Of a stretch of DNA of 64,000 nucleotides, positions 35,439 through 47,300 are shown piece after piece; the stretch's first letter is position 1; every line of letters begins with the position of its first letter. The DNA is from Dugong dugon (Eukaryota > Chordata > Mammalia > Sirenia > Dugongidae), in assembly GCA_030035585.1 (NCBI GenBank), contig CM057462.1, forward strand, positions 112,835,234-112,899,233. Reading direction: 5' to 3'. Both the position numbers and the translations under genes were made by a program. The notes below the pieces were generated by a model, which worked only from the letters and a program-made list of their open reading frames with translations, searched no databases and was not told the DNA's origin.

Positions 35439-35900
35439 TCTGAGGACAAACAGCTTCAGCTCACAGGCAGAATCTAGGATGCAGGATGGTACCAGCCAGA
35501 TACCAATCTAAGAAATGAACTCTCGAGGACTATCCAAAACCAAAAGTAATACAACACGGAATCAGAGCAGTTAATCAGTAAATGACAACAACATCAAAAC
35601 AATAAAAGAGGGAATAAACGGAATAGCTATAGAACCTTCTAATGGAGAGGAAGGCAAGGCGATACCAAGTAATGGTAGACAGCTTCAAACTTAGAAAGAT
35701 AAGGATAAATTTCATTATAACCACAGAAAAGTTAACAAACATACTCATTTAAAAAAAAGAGGAAAAACATAAAGTCTCAGCAAAAAAAAAACCTACAAAA
35801 ACAAAAGAAATGAAAAAAAAATCCACAAACAAAAGTAGCTCAGCACAAGAGAGTAAGAAGAACAAAGAAAACATCAGCACACCAAAAAAGGCACTACAAA

Positions 35901-38900
35901 ATGACAGCAATAAACCCACATCTTTCAATAATTACACTGAATGTAAATGGACTCAATGCACCCATAAAGAGATGGAGAGTGACAGAATGGATAAGAAAAC
36001 AGGATCCATCAATATGCTGTCCACAGGAGACACACCTTAGAAACAAAGATGTGAATTTATTAAAAGTAAAAAGTTGGAAAAAAATATATCAAGCTAACAA
36101 CTACCAAAAAAGAGCAGGAGTGGCAATTCTAATCTCAGATAAAATAGACTTTAAAAAGAAATCTACCATAAAAGACAAAGAAGGACACAATATAATGATT
36201 AAGGGGACGATCCATCATGAAGAAATAACCATAATAAACATTTATGCACCCAATGACAGGGCTCTAAAATACATAAAACAAACTGTAACAACACTGAAAA
36301 GAGAAATTGACAGTTCCACAATAATAGCAGGAGACTTCAACACACCACTCTCAGTAAAGGACAGAACAACTAAGAAGAAACTCAGCAAAGATACAGAAGA
36401 CTTAAAGGGCACAATCAGCCAACATGACCTCATAGACATATATAGAACACTCCATCCAACCGCTGCAAAGTACACATTCTTTTCCAATGCACAAGGAACA
36501 TTCTCCAGAAGAGACCACATCTTAGGCAGCAGAGCAATCCCCAACAAGATCCAAAATGTTGAGAGAATTCAAAGTAACTTCTCTGACTACTATGTCATCA
36601 AGGTAGAAATTAGCAATCAAAAGAGCAAGGAAAAAAAAATCAGTTACATGGGAACTGAATAATACCCTGCTTACACATCAGTGGGTAATAGAAGAAATCA
36701 GAGATGGAATCAAAAAATTCCTAGAATCAAATGAGAATCAAAACACATCATACCAAAACCTTTGGGACATAACAAAGGCAGTCCTCAGGAGACAATTTAT
36801 AGCAATAGATGCACATATCAAAAAAGAAGAAAGGGATAAAATCAAAACATTAACTACAGAACTCAAACAAATAGAAACAGAGCAGCAAAAAAAGCCCACA
36901 GCCACCAGAATAAAGGAAATAGTTAATATCAGAGCAGAAATAAATGAAATAGAGAAGAGAAAAACAATAGAAAGAATCAACAAAACCAAAAGTTGGTTCT
37001 TTGAAAGAATCAACAAAATTGACAAACCACTGGCCAGACTGACAAAAGAAAAACAGGAAAGGACACAAATAACCCAAATAAGAAATGAAATGGGGGACAT
37101 TGCAACAGATGCAACTGAAATAAAAAGGATTATAACAGAATATTATAAAAAGCTATACTCCAACAAATTTGAAAACCTAGAGGAAATTTATAAATTTGTA
37201 GAAACACACGGCCTACCCAAACTACAACAAAGTGATGTTGAAAATCTGAACAGACCCATAACAAGAGAAGAGATTGAAAAGGTAATAAAAACAACTCCCA
37301 ACCAAAAAAAGCCCTGCCCCAGATGGCTTCACTGGAGAATTCTACAAAACATTTCCAGAAGAGCTTGTACCAGTACTACTCAAGGTATTTCAGAGCATAG
37401 AAGAGGAAGCAACACTTCCAAATTCATCCTATGAAGACAGCATAATGCTGATACCAAAACCAGGCAAAGACATCACACACAAAAAAAAAAGTACAGACCA
37501 ATATCTCTCATGAATATAGATGCAAAAATTCTGAACAAAATTCTAGCCAATAGAATTCAGCATCATATCAAAAAAATAATACACCACGACCAAGTAGCAT
37601 TCATATCAGGTATGCAAAGATGGTTCAACATTAGAAAATCAATCAACGTAATCCACCACATAAATAAAAGGAAAGAAAAGAATCACATTATCATCTCAAT
37701 TGATGCAGAAAAGGCATTTGACGAAGTCCAACACCCATTCCTGATAAAAACTCTCAATAAAATAAGTATAGAAGGGAAATTTCTCAACATCATGAAGGGC
37801 ATCTATGCAAAACCAATGGCCAACATCATTCTTAATGGAGAGAGGCTGAAAACATTCCCCTTGAAAACAGGAAAAAGACAAGGATGCTCTGTATCACCAC
37901 TCCTATTTAACACTGTGCTGGGAGTTCTAGCTAGAGCAATAAGACAAGAAAAAGAAATAAAGGGCATCCAAATTGGTAATGAAGAAGTTAAACTGTCCCT
38001 GTTTGCAGATGATATACTATACATAGAAAACCCTAAAGACTCCACGAGAAATCTAGTGGAACTAATAGAAAGATTCAGCAGAGTAGCAGGATACAAGATA
38101 AATATTCAAAAATCAGTTGGATTCCTATACACCAATAAGGAGAACAATGAAAAGGAAATCAGGAAAACAATACCATTTTCAATAGCCCCTAAAAAGATAA
38201 AATACTTAGCAGTAAATCTGACTAGGGATGTAAAACACCTCTGCAAAGAAAACTGCAAAACACTACTGCAAGAAACCCAAAGGGATCTACATAAATGGAA
38301 AAAACATACCATGCTCATGGATAGGCAGACTCAACATTGTGAAAATTACAATTCTACCAAAAGCAATTTACAAATACAGTGCAATCCTGATCCAAATACC
38401 AACAACATTCTTCAAAGACAGGGAAAAACTAATCATTAACTTTATATGGAAAGAGAACAAGCCCCGAACAAGTAACGCACTACTGAAGAATAAAGTGGGA
38501 GGGCTCACACTACCTGACTTCAGAACCTACTATACAGCTACAGCAGTCAAAACAGCCTGGTACTGGTACAACGACAGATACATTGACCAGTGGAACAGAA
38601 TTGAGAACCCAGTTGTAAATCCATCCACCTACGGTCACCTGATCTTCGACAAGGGGCCAAAGTCCATCAAATGGGGAAAAGACAGTCTTTTTAACAAATG
38701 GGACTGGCAAAACTGGATATCCATCTGCAAAAAAAAATGAAACAGAACCCACACCTCACACCTTATACAAAAACTACTTCAAAATGGATCAAAGACATGA
38801 ATATAAAGCCTAAAACTATAAAGTTCATAGAATAAAAATAGGACCAACACTTCAGGCCTTAAAACATGGCATTAACAGGATACAAACCATAATCATCAAC

Positions 38901-39461
38901 ACACAAACCCCAAAAGATAAGCTAGATAACTGGGGTCTTCTGAAAATCAAACACCTATGCTCTTCAAAAGACTTCACCAAAAGGGTAAAAAGCCTACAAC
39001 TGGGAAAAAATTTTTGGACAGTACAAGTCAGAGAAAGGTCTAATCTACATAATCTACAAGAAAATTCAACACCTCTACAACAAAAGGACAAATAATCCTA
39101 TTAAAAATGGGCAAAGGAAATGAACAGACACTTCACCAAAGAAGACATTCAAATGGCCAACAGACACATGAGGAAATGCTCACGATCACTAGCCATTAGA
39201 GGAATGCAAATTAAAACCACAATGAGATACCATCTCACCCCGGCATTACTGCCAAGAATCAAAAACACTGGAAATAACAAATGTTGGAGGGGCTTCAGGG
39301 AGATGGGAACTCTTATGCACTGCTGGTGGGAATGCAAAATTATACAACCATTTTGGAAAATGATATGGCGCTTCCTCAGAAAGCTAGAAATAGACATACC
39401 ATTCAATCCAGCAATCCCACTCCTAGGAATATATCCTAGAGAAATAAGCGTCCACTCCTAG
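35901..39461 (+). pseudogene. L1 ORF2 remnant (endonuclease and reverse transcriptase)
   Basis: The endonuclease domain opens at an ATG at 35901 and stays open for 253 codons to a stop at 36662. It keeps 'ITLNVNGLNAP', 'QETHLRNKD' and 'AGDFNTPLS'. The final catalytic His is Tyr (codon 36588-36590, in 'FSDYYVIKVE'), where the sister copy has His. Broken frames follow. The reverse transcriptase is open at 37510-38439 with '[10 protein letters not shown]', '[11 protein letters not shown]' and an intact FADD (38002-38013), but one codon just after FADD is missing relative to the sister copy. Later pieces lie at 38339-38740 ('[20 protein letters not shown]') and 39120-39461, the Cys-rich region, with Phe at codon 39294-39296 where a Cys is usual. 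A tandem duplication brings a TAG stop at about 39459. Confidence 0.95.
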
Positions 39462-39486
39462 GAATCCTAGAGAAATAAGAGTCGTC
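39421..39486 (+). repeat. 35-bp tandem duplication in ORF2, second unit shortened
   Basis: Unit one is 39421-39455. Unit two starts at 39456 with the same 'tcctaggaat' but lacks four bases (ATAT), giving 31 bases. It corresponds to the duplication at 19631-19700 of the minus-strand L1. Confidence 0.9.
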
Positions 39487-40556
39487 ACTCAAATAGACAT
39501 ATGCACACCTATGTTCATGGCAGCATTGTTCACAATAGCAAAATGATGGAAACAACCTAGATGCCCATCAACAGATGAATGGATAAACAAACTATAGTAC
39601 ATACACACAATGGAGTACTATGCACCGAGAAAGAACAACCATGAATCTGTGAACCATCTCATAATATGGATGAAACTGGAGGACATTATGCTGAGTGAAA
39701 TAAGTCAATCACAAAAGGACAAATATTGTATGAGACCTCTATTGTAATAACCCATGAAAAAGTTCACACACAAAATGTAACAATCTTTGTTGGTTACCAG
39801 GGATGGGAGGGGTGGGGGGGAAATACTAAATATGCGATAGATAAGTGGTATCTTGGGTGAAGGGTGAAACAGTACACAATACAGGGGAAACTAGCACAAC
39901 TTGTAAAAGGAAAGGTCATGGAAGCCCCATAGACACATCCAAACTCCCTGAGGGACTGAATTGTTGGGCTGAGGGCTCTGGGGACCATGGTCTAGGGGAA
40001 CATCTAGCTCAATTGGCATGACACATCTTATAAAGACAATGCTGTACATTCTACCTTGGTGAGTAGTGTCTGGGGTCTTAAAAGCCTGTGAGCGGCCATC
40101 TAAGATACTCCACTGGTCTCATCCCTTCGGGAGCAAGGGAGAATGAGGAGAACAGGATACAAGGAGAAGATTAGTCTGAAGGACTAATTGTCCACAGCTA
40201 CCAAGGCCTCCACCGACTGAGTCCGGTACAGCTAGATGGTGCCCGGCTACCACCACTGACTGCTTTGACCAGGATCACAACAGAGGGTTCTGGACAGAGC
40301 TGGAGAAGGATGTAGAGCATAATTCTAACTCACAAAAAAAAAAAGACCAGATTTACTGGCCTAAAGGAGGCTGGAGAAACCTCGAGAGTATGGCCCCCAG
40401 ACACCCTGTTAGCTCAGTGGTGAAGTTACCTTCGAGGTTCACTGTTCAGCCTGGGAGTGGACAGCCCCGTAAAACCAAATGAGACTAACGAGGTACAGGA
40501 GTCCAGTGACAAGGGCCAGAAGGCAGAAGGGGACAAGGAAGCTGGTGATAGGGAAC

Positions 40557-40910
40557 CCAAGGTTGAGTAAGGATATTGTTGATGTGTTGTGAGATTGTTA
40601 ACCATTGTCATAGGGCAACATTCGTAGTAACTGTTAAATGAGAAACTATTTTGTTCTGTAAGCCTTCATCTTATGTGAGAATAACAGCACTATTGGAAGA
40701 GCGTAGTCAATGTCACTGAACCGTGTATGTAGGAATTTTTGAAACGGTATATCTTCGGCTACGTGTATTTTCACCAAAAAAAAAAAAAAAAAGGTTGAGA
40801 ATTTAGAGGGTTAATATGTTGTGGGGTTGTTAACCAATGTCATAAAACAACATGTGTACTACTATTTCAGGAGAAACTATCTCTTCTGTAAGCCTTCACA
40901 TGAAGTACAA
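40557..40910 (+). repeat. Duplicated 3' terminus in the L1 3' UTR
   Basis: 'ggttgag' blocks at 40561 and 40793 each lead through similar ~110-base units to 'ctgtaagccttcatctt' and 'ctgtaagccttcacat'. An internal A run (about 40776-40792) directly precedes the second unit. Confidence 0.8.
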
Positions 40911-40925
40911 TAAAAAAAAAAAAAA

Positions 40926-41345
40926 GAGTGGGGCTTTCTCAGCATTCCTGCTTCTCCACCAGCCTTAGCAGCCAAACTCTGTTTTGTATATGCAGAGGTT
41001 CTTAGGTGGGAGAGTATTTCCTCTTCCTCCACCCATAGTAGCAGACATCTGCTTTGTATCAGGTGCAAGATCCTAGGCTCAGGTGGGATTCCTCACCTTT
41101 CCCTAGGGACAGATGGCTTTTGCTTCTACTCTTCCCTCAACAGCTTCAATCCTTCTCCTGAGATCTGTGGCAGGGAAGCTTCCTGCCCTTCAGAGTAGCA
41201 GACTATTGTTGATGTTACTTCGTGCAAAGGTTGTGGTGGGCACAGGGAGGGTTCCTGCTCCTCCCACAGGCACAAAAGGTTTTGCCTTATATGAGGAAAG
41301 TCTCAGGGAAGTGAGCAGTGCTCTGTCTTCCGCTGTTGGTGATTA
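40926..41345. repeat. Degenerate tandem-like GC-richer segment
   Basis: Loosely repeated units of about 70-100 bases. Each has a 'tttgtat..gtgca' opening, a 'gg.tgggattcct' centre and a 'cacc..tagggaca' or 'tcccacaggcaca' end (starts near 40981, 41053 and 41217). The origin is unclear; it may be an old minisatellite. An open frame of 77 codons at 41113-41346 has no family signature. Confidence 0.4.
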
Positions 41346-41966
41346 GGGAAACTTTCTCAGATCTCCTGCTCCTAAGCAAAGATTTATATACTACCTATTC
41401 ATCTAATGAAAAAATTGTGTTAGAGAAGTTATTTGAAATTACAAATGTCAAAGTTAAGTTTAAACCATGAGAAAAGTTATAAAGTAGGGTTTGTATTTTT
41501 TTAAAAAGTAAGTACAATTAGCTAAGGAAACAAAGAATTATATTAAAATTACAGAATCAAAGCATCTCAAAGTAAAGAATATGTAGCTAAATTAGGTAAG
41601 AGGGATGAATAATGGGAAATACATTTCTGTCATTTGTTATAGTAGAATTGATAGATTCTCTCTTCTTCACTGGCATCTGATCATGTTAGTGTATTCAAAT
41701 ATCTATCACGTGCTCATCACCAAGTATATTTCTGCAGTGAGTACTGCTTTATGTGAACTACTTTATCAGTAGACTTCCCTGCATCACAGGACATTCCAAA
41801 TGAATGTGGAAAAAAATTAAACAATTAGTGGTTTTATATTTTATGCCAGGCAATTTATGAATACTTGAGAGTATAAAAAAATTTTAAATCATTATTTCTC
41901 TATGTAGGAGTTATGAATGATGTCTATGCACACTGGGGACGGGATTGAGCAAGGGTTTAATTGAGG
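41346..41966. other. No gene seen
   Basis: Unique AT-rich sequence. Confidence 0.35.
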
Positions 41967-42505
41967 AGTGTCTTAGTTACCTAGTGCTGCTTCAACACTA
42001 ATCCCATAAATGGTTGGCTTTAAAGAATGTAAATGTATTTTTCTCACAATTTTGGAGGCTAAACGTCCAAATCAGAGTCTTAAACGAGTCAATGCCATCT
42101 GTTAGCGTCTCTCCTATTTCTGGTGTCAGCTGGTGATCCTTAGCATTCCTTTGCTTATAGACAATCTTCACATGTCATTTGTCTTCTGTTGTGTGTCTCT
42201 GTGTCTAATCTGGTCTTTTAATCACTCAGAAGTGATTTAGTTTAGGATCCAACCTGCAGTGGTATGACACCAACTAATTGATGTATCACTTTACATTAGA
42301 TTGTAATATGGAAGATGATTATATCACATTTTATCACATCACATCACAACACACCATCTCACATTATGGAAGGTAATCTTCTCTACCCAAAGCTAACTAA
42401 TTTAATTACACGTAACTATCCCTTGACACCAGTGAGGATACTGTTTGACTAAGCCACTGAGAACAATACCCTACTCACGCTGACACATAAAATTAATCAT
42501 TATAA
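41967..42505 (-). mobile_element. Solo LTR of ERVL-MaLR type (probable MLT1-like)
   Basis: On the minus strand it opens with 'aatgattaattttatgtgtc' and 'agtcaaacagtatcctcact', then 'agattaccttccataatgtg'. It ends in 'gggattagtgttgaagcagc' and 'actaggtaactaagaca'. This is the non-coding LTR of an ancient endogenous retrovirus-like element. No internal coding region is present. The family name is from recall and tentative. Confidence 0.55.
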
Positions 42506-42796
42506 GGAGTGGCATTTTAGTTTGAATGAATAGGAGTTTGTCATTTAAGAAGGGGAAATTACAGGGTGAAGGGACAAGTGGTATAAAGACATGCAAGCAT
42601 GAACAGTTATTCCTGAACTGAAAAAAAATTTTTACAACAGTAACATCTACATAGTTGTCATTTTTTAAATGTACTCTTTGTATTAAAACTAAATCTGGGA
42701 GCTTGCCACTCCCAATGCAAAGGCATGAACAACCAGTCTAGGAATCACTGAATTATAACATTTTGCAACAGGAAAAAGACCTATATAAACTTCCAG
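42506..42796. other. No gene seen
   Basis: Unique sequence. Confidence 0.35.
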
Positions 42797-42985
42797 GTGC
42801 TTCTTTCTAGTCTGTCTTAGTCTGAAAGCTCCACTAAAACCTGTCCACCAAGGGTTACCCTGCTGGTATTTCAAATACTAGTGACAAAGCTTCCAGCATC
42901 ACAGAAACATGCAAGCCACTTCCAGTATCAGAACAACACGCAAGCCACCACAGTACAACAAGCTGACAGAGGCATGGTGGATAAA
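42797..42985 (-). mobile_element. Afrotherian composite SINE fragment
   Basis: The reversed 3' half of the composite SINE: 'ctagtctgtcttagtctgaa', 'agctccactaaaacctgtcc', and repeated 'acatgcaagccacttccagt' and 'acacgcaagccacca' blocks. Confidence 0.65.
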
Positions 42986-43720
42986 ATAATCAGGGCACAT
43001 AAAAGCAATGTCTTCCAAACTTACATTTTGCATTGCACTGATATCTGTGACCTTTATCATTACAGAAAGAAAACTTACATGACAGTAAAACAGTTGATAG
43101 TTGCCTGGCTGGCTGAAATAACAAATAAACCCTAAAATCTCAGTAACTGTAAGGATGCTGATAAGGATGAAATGATCCACTTGCTTAGCTCTTCTCCAAG
43201 TGGTAGCTCAGGAAGATAGGCTGCACTACTATCTAGGAGTCTTTTACTTCCAGTCTAGAAGCAGGAGAATGTGTCCAAGGAGAGGACACACCCACTCATG
43301 ACTGCCTTGGACAGGATGTGACACATAACTTCAGTCTACCTGACATTGACGAGAACTAGAATCATAACCTCAACTTAATGCATGGAGCCAGGAAATGCAG
43401 TTTATTTCTGTGCCCACAGAAATGACACTTTGGCAAATACATTTTATTTTCTCTACTATGGCCACCAATTCTAAAGGAAATTATTGTAGGTAAATAAATA
43501 AAACAAAAGCAAGTGTAAAAACTAAATGAATAAATAATTTAAGATCATCCATAAGCCCACACTGAGAGAAATCATTTCAATATGTTCCAATAATTTTTAA
43601 GCATTATTTTATTCTAATAAAGATAACATCATATGGAAAGTTTTGGGTAGGTTTTTTCTTTTTAGTTAACATTGTAAAACTTGTTTTCCCACTACATCAT
43701 ATGATATATAATTGAATATA
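42986..43720. other. No gene seen
   Basis: Unique sequence. Open frames on both strands over 42881-43180 overlap the SINE and carry no motif. Confidence 0.35.
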
Positions 43721-44361
43721 TTGTTGTTGTTAGGTACTCTGTAGTCATAGCAACCTTATGTGTAACATAACAAAAGTTGCTCAGTCCTGGGCCTTCCTCA
43801 CAATAATAGGTATGTTTGAGCCCATTGTTGCAGCCACTGTGTCAGTCCACCTCACTGAGGCTCTTTCACTGACCCTCTGTTTTACCATGCATGATGTCTT
43901 CTTTCTGATAACATTTTACCAAGCATGATGTCCTGATTCCTCCTGATAACATGTCCAAAAGTAAGCGAGACAAAGTATTACTATGGTCACTTCTAAGGAA
44001 CATGTACTTCCTCCAAGATAGATTTGTTCTTCTGGCAGCCCATGGTATAGTCAATATTCTTCACCAACATCACAATTCAAATGCATCAATTCTCCTTCAG
44101 TCTTCCTTCTTCATTGTCCAGCTTTTGCACGCATATGAGGTGATTGAAAATATCATGGCTTAGGTCAGGCATAGCTTAGTCATCAGAGTGACATCTTTGC
44201 TTTTTTAAGATTTTAAAGAGTTCCTTTGCAGCAGATTTGCCCAATGCAATACAGCATTTGATTTCTTGACTGCTGCTTCCACGGATACTGATTGTTGATC
44301 CAAATTTAAAAAGTCCCATGACAACTTCAATATTTTCTCCATTTATCATTATGTTAAACAC
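43721..44361 (-). mobile_element. RTE LINE, 5'-truncated copy
   Basis: A reversed RTE 3' coding end. It starts at the (CAA)n tail ('ttgttgttgttagg') and goes back to the peptide 'MINGENIEVVMGLFKFGST' followed by 'SSQEIKCCIALGKSAAKELF'. A short internal duplication of 34 bases ('ttttacca.gcatgatgtc' at 43880 and 43914) is present. It is broken by frameshifts and dead. Confidence 0.85.
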
Positions 44362-45224
44362 GTGTAATTAAATGGCTTCATATTGTCTCAGCTTATGTTT
44401 ATACCTTAATTTACTTAACAGTTTTTATTATCAGGTATTTGTCACTAATGTTTAGTTATTACACATTGAATCTCTCTATATAAATCTTTGTATAAATTTC
44501 AGATTATGTCTTTGGAATAAATTCAGGAAAGTAGAATTACTCTGTCAAAGTATGTGTATGTTTTTAAGGTAGAGTAAAACAATTTCAATATTACTTTTCA
44601 AAATTTTTCATTTATAATCCTACCAGCAGAGTAGGAGAGAGTGCATCTTCCAAACTTCTAGATAGCTCTGATTAAGCCACTTGATACTTAAATCCAAAAA
44701 CATTCTAGCCCATACTACAGTGCACGTGAAAACCCAAGGCAAGGGGAACATGAAAATATAAATCCCATTGCCTATGTAATGAACACGAATTTGATTTTCC
44801 TAATATAGATGTTCTCCTATGATCTGATTGCTCTTTATGAGACCACCTGAAGGACTGAATCTGTGAACCATTGCTTCTTATATAACATCATTCAACTATA
44901 AAAAAAATAAAAGATTTAGAAATAAAACCAAAGTTATGTGTAATTATTACATTCTCTCCTTCCCCTTCTAAATATATGCATATTATTTGGTGGGGTTGGA
45001 GGAGGAGGATAGAAATTCTGACTCCTAAATAGAGTACCTAGCTTCACAAATTCCTCTGGTTTGTATCACTTGGCTATTGTAAACATTTTGCGTTGCAAAG
45101 CTTTCTTCATAAATATTGCTAGACATGTCAGTAGCTACTATTTCACTCAATACAGACATCTTAAAGATCTGCCTGTTTTCAACTAATCATAATGTTTGTA
45201 TGCTTTCCTGATGGGGGTATAGTT
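44362..45224. other. No gene seen
   Basis: Unique AT-rich sequence. Confidence 0.35.
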
Positions 45225-45940
45225 TCTCTGCCCTTGATGATGATTGCAAGTTAGTCAACAATTAATAATGTATGTGCATCTGTTTTAGTGAGCACGCAGA
45301 GAAGAGTGGCTTTGGGCACATACTAAATGAATTCAGCTGCAGTACATAGATTCCTTTCATGAATTTCAAGGAAAACATCCAGAAATATGGCATTTGTAAG
45401 ACAACTTTTAACTATTCTTGAAATATAAGTTATGTTAGGAAAAATACACACCTATGCAAATTGTCTCATTGACTTTGTTTTTTGTTTGTACTTTTGTTTT
45501 TGTTGTTGTTGTTTTTTTTTTGAAGAAACCCAAACTTCATGCCCTAAAGTTATCACAACTCAACTCTTTCTGCGACTGACAACTAACGTATGAAACAGAA
45601 CAAATTGTCTCCAGAGCATATGAGAAATATCCATCCCCCTCCACATTTTCTAGAGAGTCCAGGTGTTAATAAGCAGCTTCTTTGGGAGGTGCCTTTGGAG
45701 TCTAATATCTGTAGCTTGTACTGGTTCCTTTGTCAAGCACGTGCTTCCAAACTGGCAGTAGCAATGCAGCTATGTTGCTATGTGTTTAGAGGATAAAGTG
45801 GAGGAAAATCCCAGTGTGACGCTGCTGGGGCATGCTCACAAATGGTTCCAGTTGGCCAAAAGGAAAGGTTGTAAATCACCATCCGAAGGAGATTGATGAT
45901 GTTTGTGGAATATTCTCTCAGGGTGCCAAAGAGGAGTTTG
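45225..45940. other. Unique, balanced-composition block
   Basis: Free of repeats by eye except a T/G-rich run at 45476-45522. It has scattered CpGs ('tctgcgactgac', 'gtgacgctgctgggg', 'catccgaagg') and an Oct/E-box-like 'agcacgtgct'. A possible conserved noncoding element, with no direct proof. Confidence 0.3.
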
Positions 45941-46024
45941 TTCCTGAGGCTTAAGAATTATTTTTGTGGAACGCTTTTATCATTAAGGTTGATGATGTCC
46001 CTGCAGCCAAAGAAGGAAAAAGGA

Positions 46025-46025
<1 letters not shown>

Positions 46026-46067
<42 letters not shown>
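46026..46067. repeat. (CA)n microsatellite
   Basis: About 21 CA units followed by a (GA)n patch at 46073-46085. Four short open frames on both strands arise only from this repeat. Confidence 0.97.
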
Positions 46068-46069
<2 letters not shown>

Positions 46070-46262
46070 ACAGAGAGAGAGAGAGAAAGAATAGAAATGC
46101 TTGCAATGGTGTGGTGATTTGTATTCCTTTGCATGACAAAATCTTTCATCATCCATCTCGCTTACAGTTATGATTTGTTAAAGTTTTCTTCAGGGTGTTT
46201 GCTAAAACCCTTGAGTTTATTATTTTGTGATTTGTATCTTTATTTCCAAGGCATATGGGATC

Positions 46263-46352
46263 TGTCGTATTTAGGTACCCTACAAGCTTTATATCTACTT
46301 TACGTACTGTCGTATTTAGGTACCCTACAAGTTTTATATCTACTTTACGTAC
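46263..46352. repeat. 45-bp tandem duplication, two units
   Basis: Units 46263-46307 and 46308-46352 differ at a single base (C to T at 46287 versus 46332). Each contains 'tatttaggtaccctacaag' and 'atctactttacgta'. The near identity points to a recent event. Confidence 0.95.
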
Positions 46353-47144
46353 AGTAGGAGACTTTTTAAGCACAGATTCTTGATGTACAATAAATTAGTT
46401 CTTTCATAAGAGGCTGACTTTTCTTTTTATGAGGTGTTAAATAAGGATGGCCTCACCAATGTAAAAACATTGACTAAATCGGCACATAGCAAATACCGCC
46501 TTGTAATTGAGTGTTTCATTTAGCAAAGTGTATCACACATACCCATGGACTAGAATGTGGGATTTTTAAAAAGGTTTTTGGGAAGAATATGTGAAATTTC
46601 TAACTAAATTTATGAGTCTAAAAGCTCTTGTAGAAAAGGACTTATTTAAAGAAAAAGAGATGACAAAACTTTAAATCATAGTGAAAGTCATCAGAATTTT
46701 GCTTTTTTTTTTTCTTACTGGTTTGTTGGAAGTATTTTTGTTAAGATGTAATCTGTAGCATAAAATAAAACTTTAAAGGTAGTGTTTCCTAGTATAAATT
46801 CATTTTCTATTATTCCCCCAAGTCTCCCTAATTAAACAATAAAACGTGCTACAGAATTGTATTGCATAGAATAGGGAGTTTCATTATGTCCCTTAACTAT
46901 TAAGCATACATATGCTTTACAAATATACTGAACTACTCATTAAGAGTGTTTAACTTATTTAAAAACAGCCATGATTTTTAACAAAAATTGATGAGGCTTC
47001 GAAATTATTGTTTTATGTGGTAATTTGAGGAAGGATTAGATAACTTACAGAAAAAAAAGATAGACTGCTTGGGAGTCGGAAACAGAAGTATTCACCATTT
47101 TTGAGGTTCTCATACTACACTATGTGATACCATACCATACCATT
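46353..47144. other. No gene seen
   Basis: Unique AT-rich sequence. Confidence 0.35.
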
Positions 47145-47300
47145 AGGAGCCCTGGTGGCACAACGGTTAAGCACTTGGCTGCTAACTGAAAGATTGGTGG
47201 TTCAAATCCACCCAGCAGCTCCATGGGAGAAAGATTTGGAGATCTGCTCCCATAAAGATTATAGGCTAGAAAATCCTGTGAGGTAGTTCTACATGACAGC
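47145..47300 (+). mobile_element. AfroSINE copy
   Basis: Head 'aggagccctggtggcacaac', 'ggttaagcacttggctgcta', B-box-like 'ggttcaaatccacccagc', middle 'cccataaagattataggcta', degraded end 'cctgtgaggtagttctacat'. The final 'gactcgacggcaa' part is lost. Confidence 0.9.

Larger units (their letters stand above)
32985..40925 (+). mobile_element. Near-full-length L1 retrotransposon (plus strand)
   Basis: A 7.9-kb L1, sense on the plus strand, with 5' UTR (32985 to about 34640), ORF1 remnant (34640-35438), spacer (35439-35900), ORF2 (35901 to about 39461), 3' UTR and A tail (40911-40925). By eye it is roughly 90 percent or more alike to the minus-strand L1; in one 60-base stretch of ORF1 I counted five differences. 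It is 453 bases shorter, and this difference is explained by one deletion at 34640. I could not find a clear TSD. The left flank is an RTE fragment and the right flank is a GC-richer unknown segment. Confidence 0.94.

Noticed and set aside
36242..38318. Minus-strand frames of 60-120 codons
   Set aside because: Antisense shadows of the plus-strand L1 ORF2.
40926..41345. 3' transduction by the plus-strand L1
   Set aside because: No second poly(A) tail or closing TSD is seen after this segment.
45951..46173. Four short frames on both strands with repeated Thr-His or Val-Cys
   Set aside because: Direct translations of the (CA)n microsatellite.
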